Positions 63,049 through 64,000 of a DNA stretch of 64,000 nucleotides are shown here, piece by piece. The stretch is taken from contig CAWGMT010000013.1 of the NCBI GenBank assembly GCA_963823675.1, positions 620,001 to 684,000 of the forward strand, in the 5' to 3' direction. This stretch comes from CAWGMT01 sp963823675 (lineage in GTDB: Bacteria; Planctomycetota; Planctomycetia; Isosphaerales; Isosphaeraceae). A program made the translations under genes and the position numbers. The notes under the pieces are model-generated. The model worked only from the letters and a program-made list of their open reading frames with translations, was not told where the DNA came from and ran no database searches. Numbering within the stretch: the first letter of the stretch is position 1; every line of letters begins with the position of its first letter.

Positions 63049-64000
63049 ATGGATTCCAGTTCTGCAACCACGGCACGCGACCCGCGAATCATCATCGTAG
63101 GCGGGGGCTTCGGCGGTCTCGCGACAGCCCGGGCTCTGAAGAAGGCTTCGGCACGCGTGCTCCTCATTGACAAGACCAATCACCACCTCTTCCAGCCGCT
63201 CCTCTATCAGGTTGCCACCTCCGTCCTGGCACCCGAGCACATTGGGGCGCCGATCCGCCACGTGCTGCGCAAGCAGGCCAACGTCACCGTGCTGCAGGCC
63301 ACTGTCACCGGAGTGGATGTTGGAAAAAATGTGTGCTTCGTGGACAGTCTGCCGCTTCCCCTGCCATACGACTACCTTGTTCTCGCGACCGGTGTTCACC
63401 ACAGCTACTTTGGACATGACGAATATGCAGCGTATGCCCCGGGGCTGAAAACCCTCACCGACGCCGTTCTGCTCCGCAACAAGATCCTGGGAGCGTTCGA
63501 GGCCTGCGAGCGGACGCCCGCCCCCCAAGACCATCCCGAGTTGTTGACGTTCGTCATCGTGGGCGGCGGTCCCACGGGCGTGGAACTAGCCGGGGCGATC
63601 GCGGAGTTGGCGCGTCAAACTCTGGCCACCGAGTTCCGCCGGTTCGACCCGGTCGCGCTCAAACTCATCCTCGTGGAGGCGGGCCCCCGCATTCTGCCTT
63701 CGTTCGACGAATCGCTGGCGGCAGCCGCGACTGCCGAGCTCCTGAAGCTGGGGGTAGAAGTCCGCACGGGTGCCGCGGTCGAAAAGGTAGATGCGGAAGG
63801 GGTGATCGTGCGGGGAGAACGGATCCGGACCAGCAACGTTTTCTGGGCGGCAGGTGTGAGGGGTTCTCCGGCAGCGCAATGGTTGGGTGCGGAGGCGGAC
63901 CGAGCAGGCCGCGTCAAGGTGCTGGCCGACTGCTCCGTCCCGTCTCACCCGGAAATCTTCGTCGTGGGAGACACGGCTTGCCTGGAGGAGGGCGGCAAGC
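63049..64000 (+). CDS. ndh: Type II NADH:quinone oxidoreductase (3' end outside window)
   Basis: The ATG at 63049 has GGAGG upstream; 317 codons are visible and the gene runs off the right edge. FAD-binding motif RIIIVGGGFGGLATARALKK (18-23), HHLFQPLLYQVAT, YDYLVLATGVHHSYFGH, the NADH-binding FVIVGGGPTGVELAGAIAEL, and the FAD-contact FVVGDTACLEE are all present. It oxidises NADH and reduces quinone without pumping protons, at the cytoplasmic membrane face. Together with CydAB it would dispose of NADH from the catabolic genes upstream. Confidence 0.93.
   Translation, partial: MDSSSATTARDPRIIIVGGGFGGLATARALKKASARVLLIDKTNHHLFQPLLYQVATSVLAPEHIGAPIRHVLRKQANVTVLQATVTGVDVGKNVCFVDSLPLPLPYDYLVLATGVHHSYFGHDEYAAYAPGLKTLTDAVLLRNKILGAFEACERTPAPQDHPELLTFVIVGGGPTGVELAGAIAELARQTLATEFRRFDPVALKLILVEAGPRILPSFDESLAAAATAELLKLGVEVRTGAAVEKVDAEGVIVRGERIRTSNVFWAAGVRGSPAAQWLGAEADRAGRVKVLADCSVPSHPEIFVVGDTACLEEGGK

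Overview
The window is high-GC DNA that reads as a planctomycete chromosome, most like the Isosphaeraceae/Gemmataceae group. The grounds are family content, since no 16S is present. There are several Ser/Thr kinases with a HxxxCxxC zinc-finger N-terminus, ECF sigma factors next to kinases, and TIGR03067, DUF1080, DUF4058 and HTTM/DUF393 proteins. There is also a tandem GT2-TPR glycosyltransferase and many short palindromic intergenic repeats. No tRNA, rRNA or CRISPR array was recognised.

Layout. 1-7.3 kb: HTTM-DUF393 protein (cut by the left edge) and partner, a Gly/Tyr/Cys-rich surface-type lipoprotein, a GT2, a secreted methyltransferase, a PP2C phosphatase and an RluA-type pseudouridine synthase. 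7.3-15.3 kb: a decayed region in which a long GT2-GT2-TPR gene is broken by a minisatellite, frameshifts, a dispersed repeat and a degenerate IS. A second IS with perfect 36-bp ends and a truncated REP-associated transposase follow. 15.3-25.6 kb: two related ECF-sigma/kinase modules. Kinase 1 continues into an unusual tail of four STN-like domains with Met-rich linkers; kinase 2 continues into a DUF1080 domain. A conserved promoter-like block recurs upstream of both kinases and of a third gene. 25.8-28.7 kb: zwf-opcA. 28.8-35.5 kb: a minus-strand nuclease island (EVE-like readers fused to PD-(D/E)XK nucleases, GIY-YIG, Nmad3, EEP nuclease and a UDG-like/Rpn-like fusion). This is my best candidate for an undescribed modified-DNA restriction system. 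35.5-43 kb: DUF4058, NikR, Gfo/Idh/MocA oxidoreductase, BI-1 protein, and a third kinase/ECF pair. 43.1-47.6 kb: a hybrid histidine kinase divergent from a sigma-54 response regulator. 48-64 kb: a catabolic and respiratory cluster comprising a TPP decarboxylase, alpha/beta hydrolase, lactate 2-monooxygenase-like enzyme, acyl-CoA dehydrogenase, enoyl-CoA hydratase, CoA-transferase, fused RibA-RibB, YWTD propeller protein, 3-hydroxyacyl-CoA dehydrogenase, CydAB and NDH-2.

How it fits together. Two GG-N10-GC sigma-54 promoters precede the two halves of the catabolic cluster. Each has a related upstream element, so the neighbouring histidine kinase/sigma-54 activator pair probably controls the cluster. 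RibAB would supply flavin to the many flavoenzymes, and NDH-2/CydAB would reoxidise the reducing equivalents.

Caution. At least a dozen otherwise conserved genes carry single-base frameshifts (RluA, three kinase junctions, the sigma-54 regulator, NikR, EEP, EVE nuclease, hydrolase, RibA, YWTD protein, two transposases). This suggests indel errors in the source sequence at least as much as real decay. Where an intact protein can be rebuilt from two frames I give the whole span and the probable break point.
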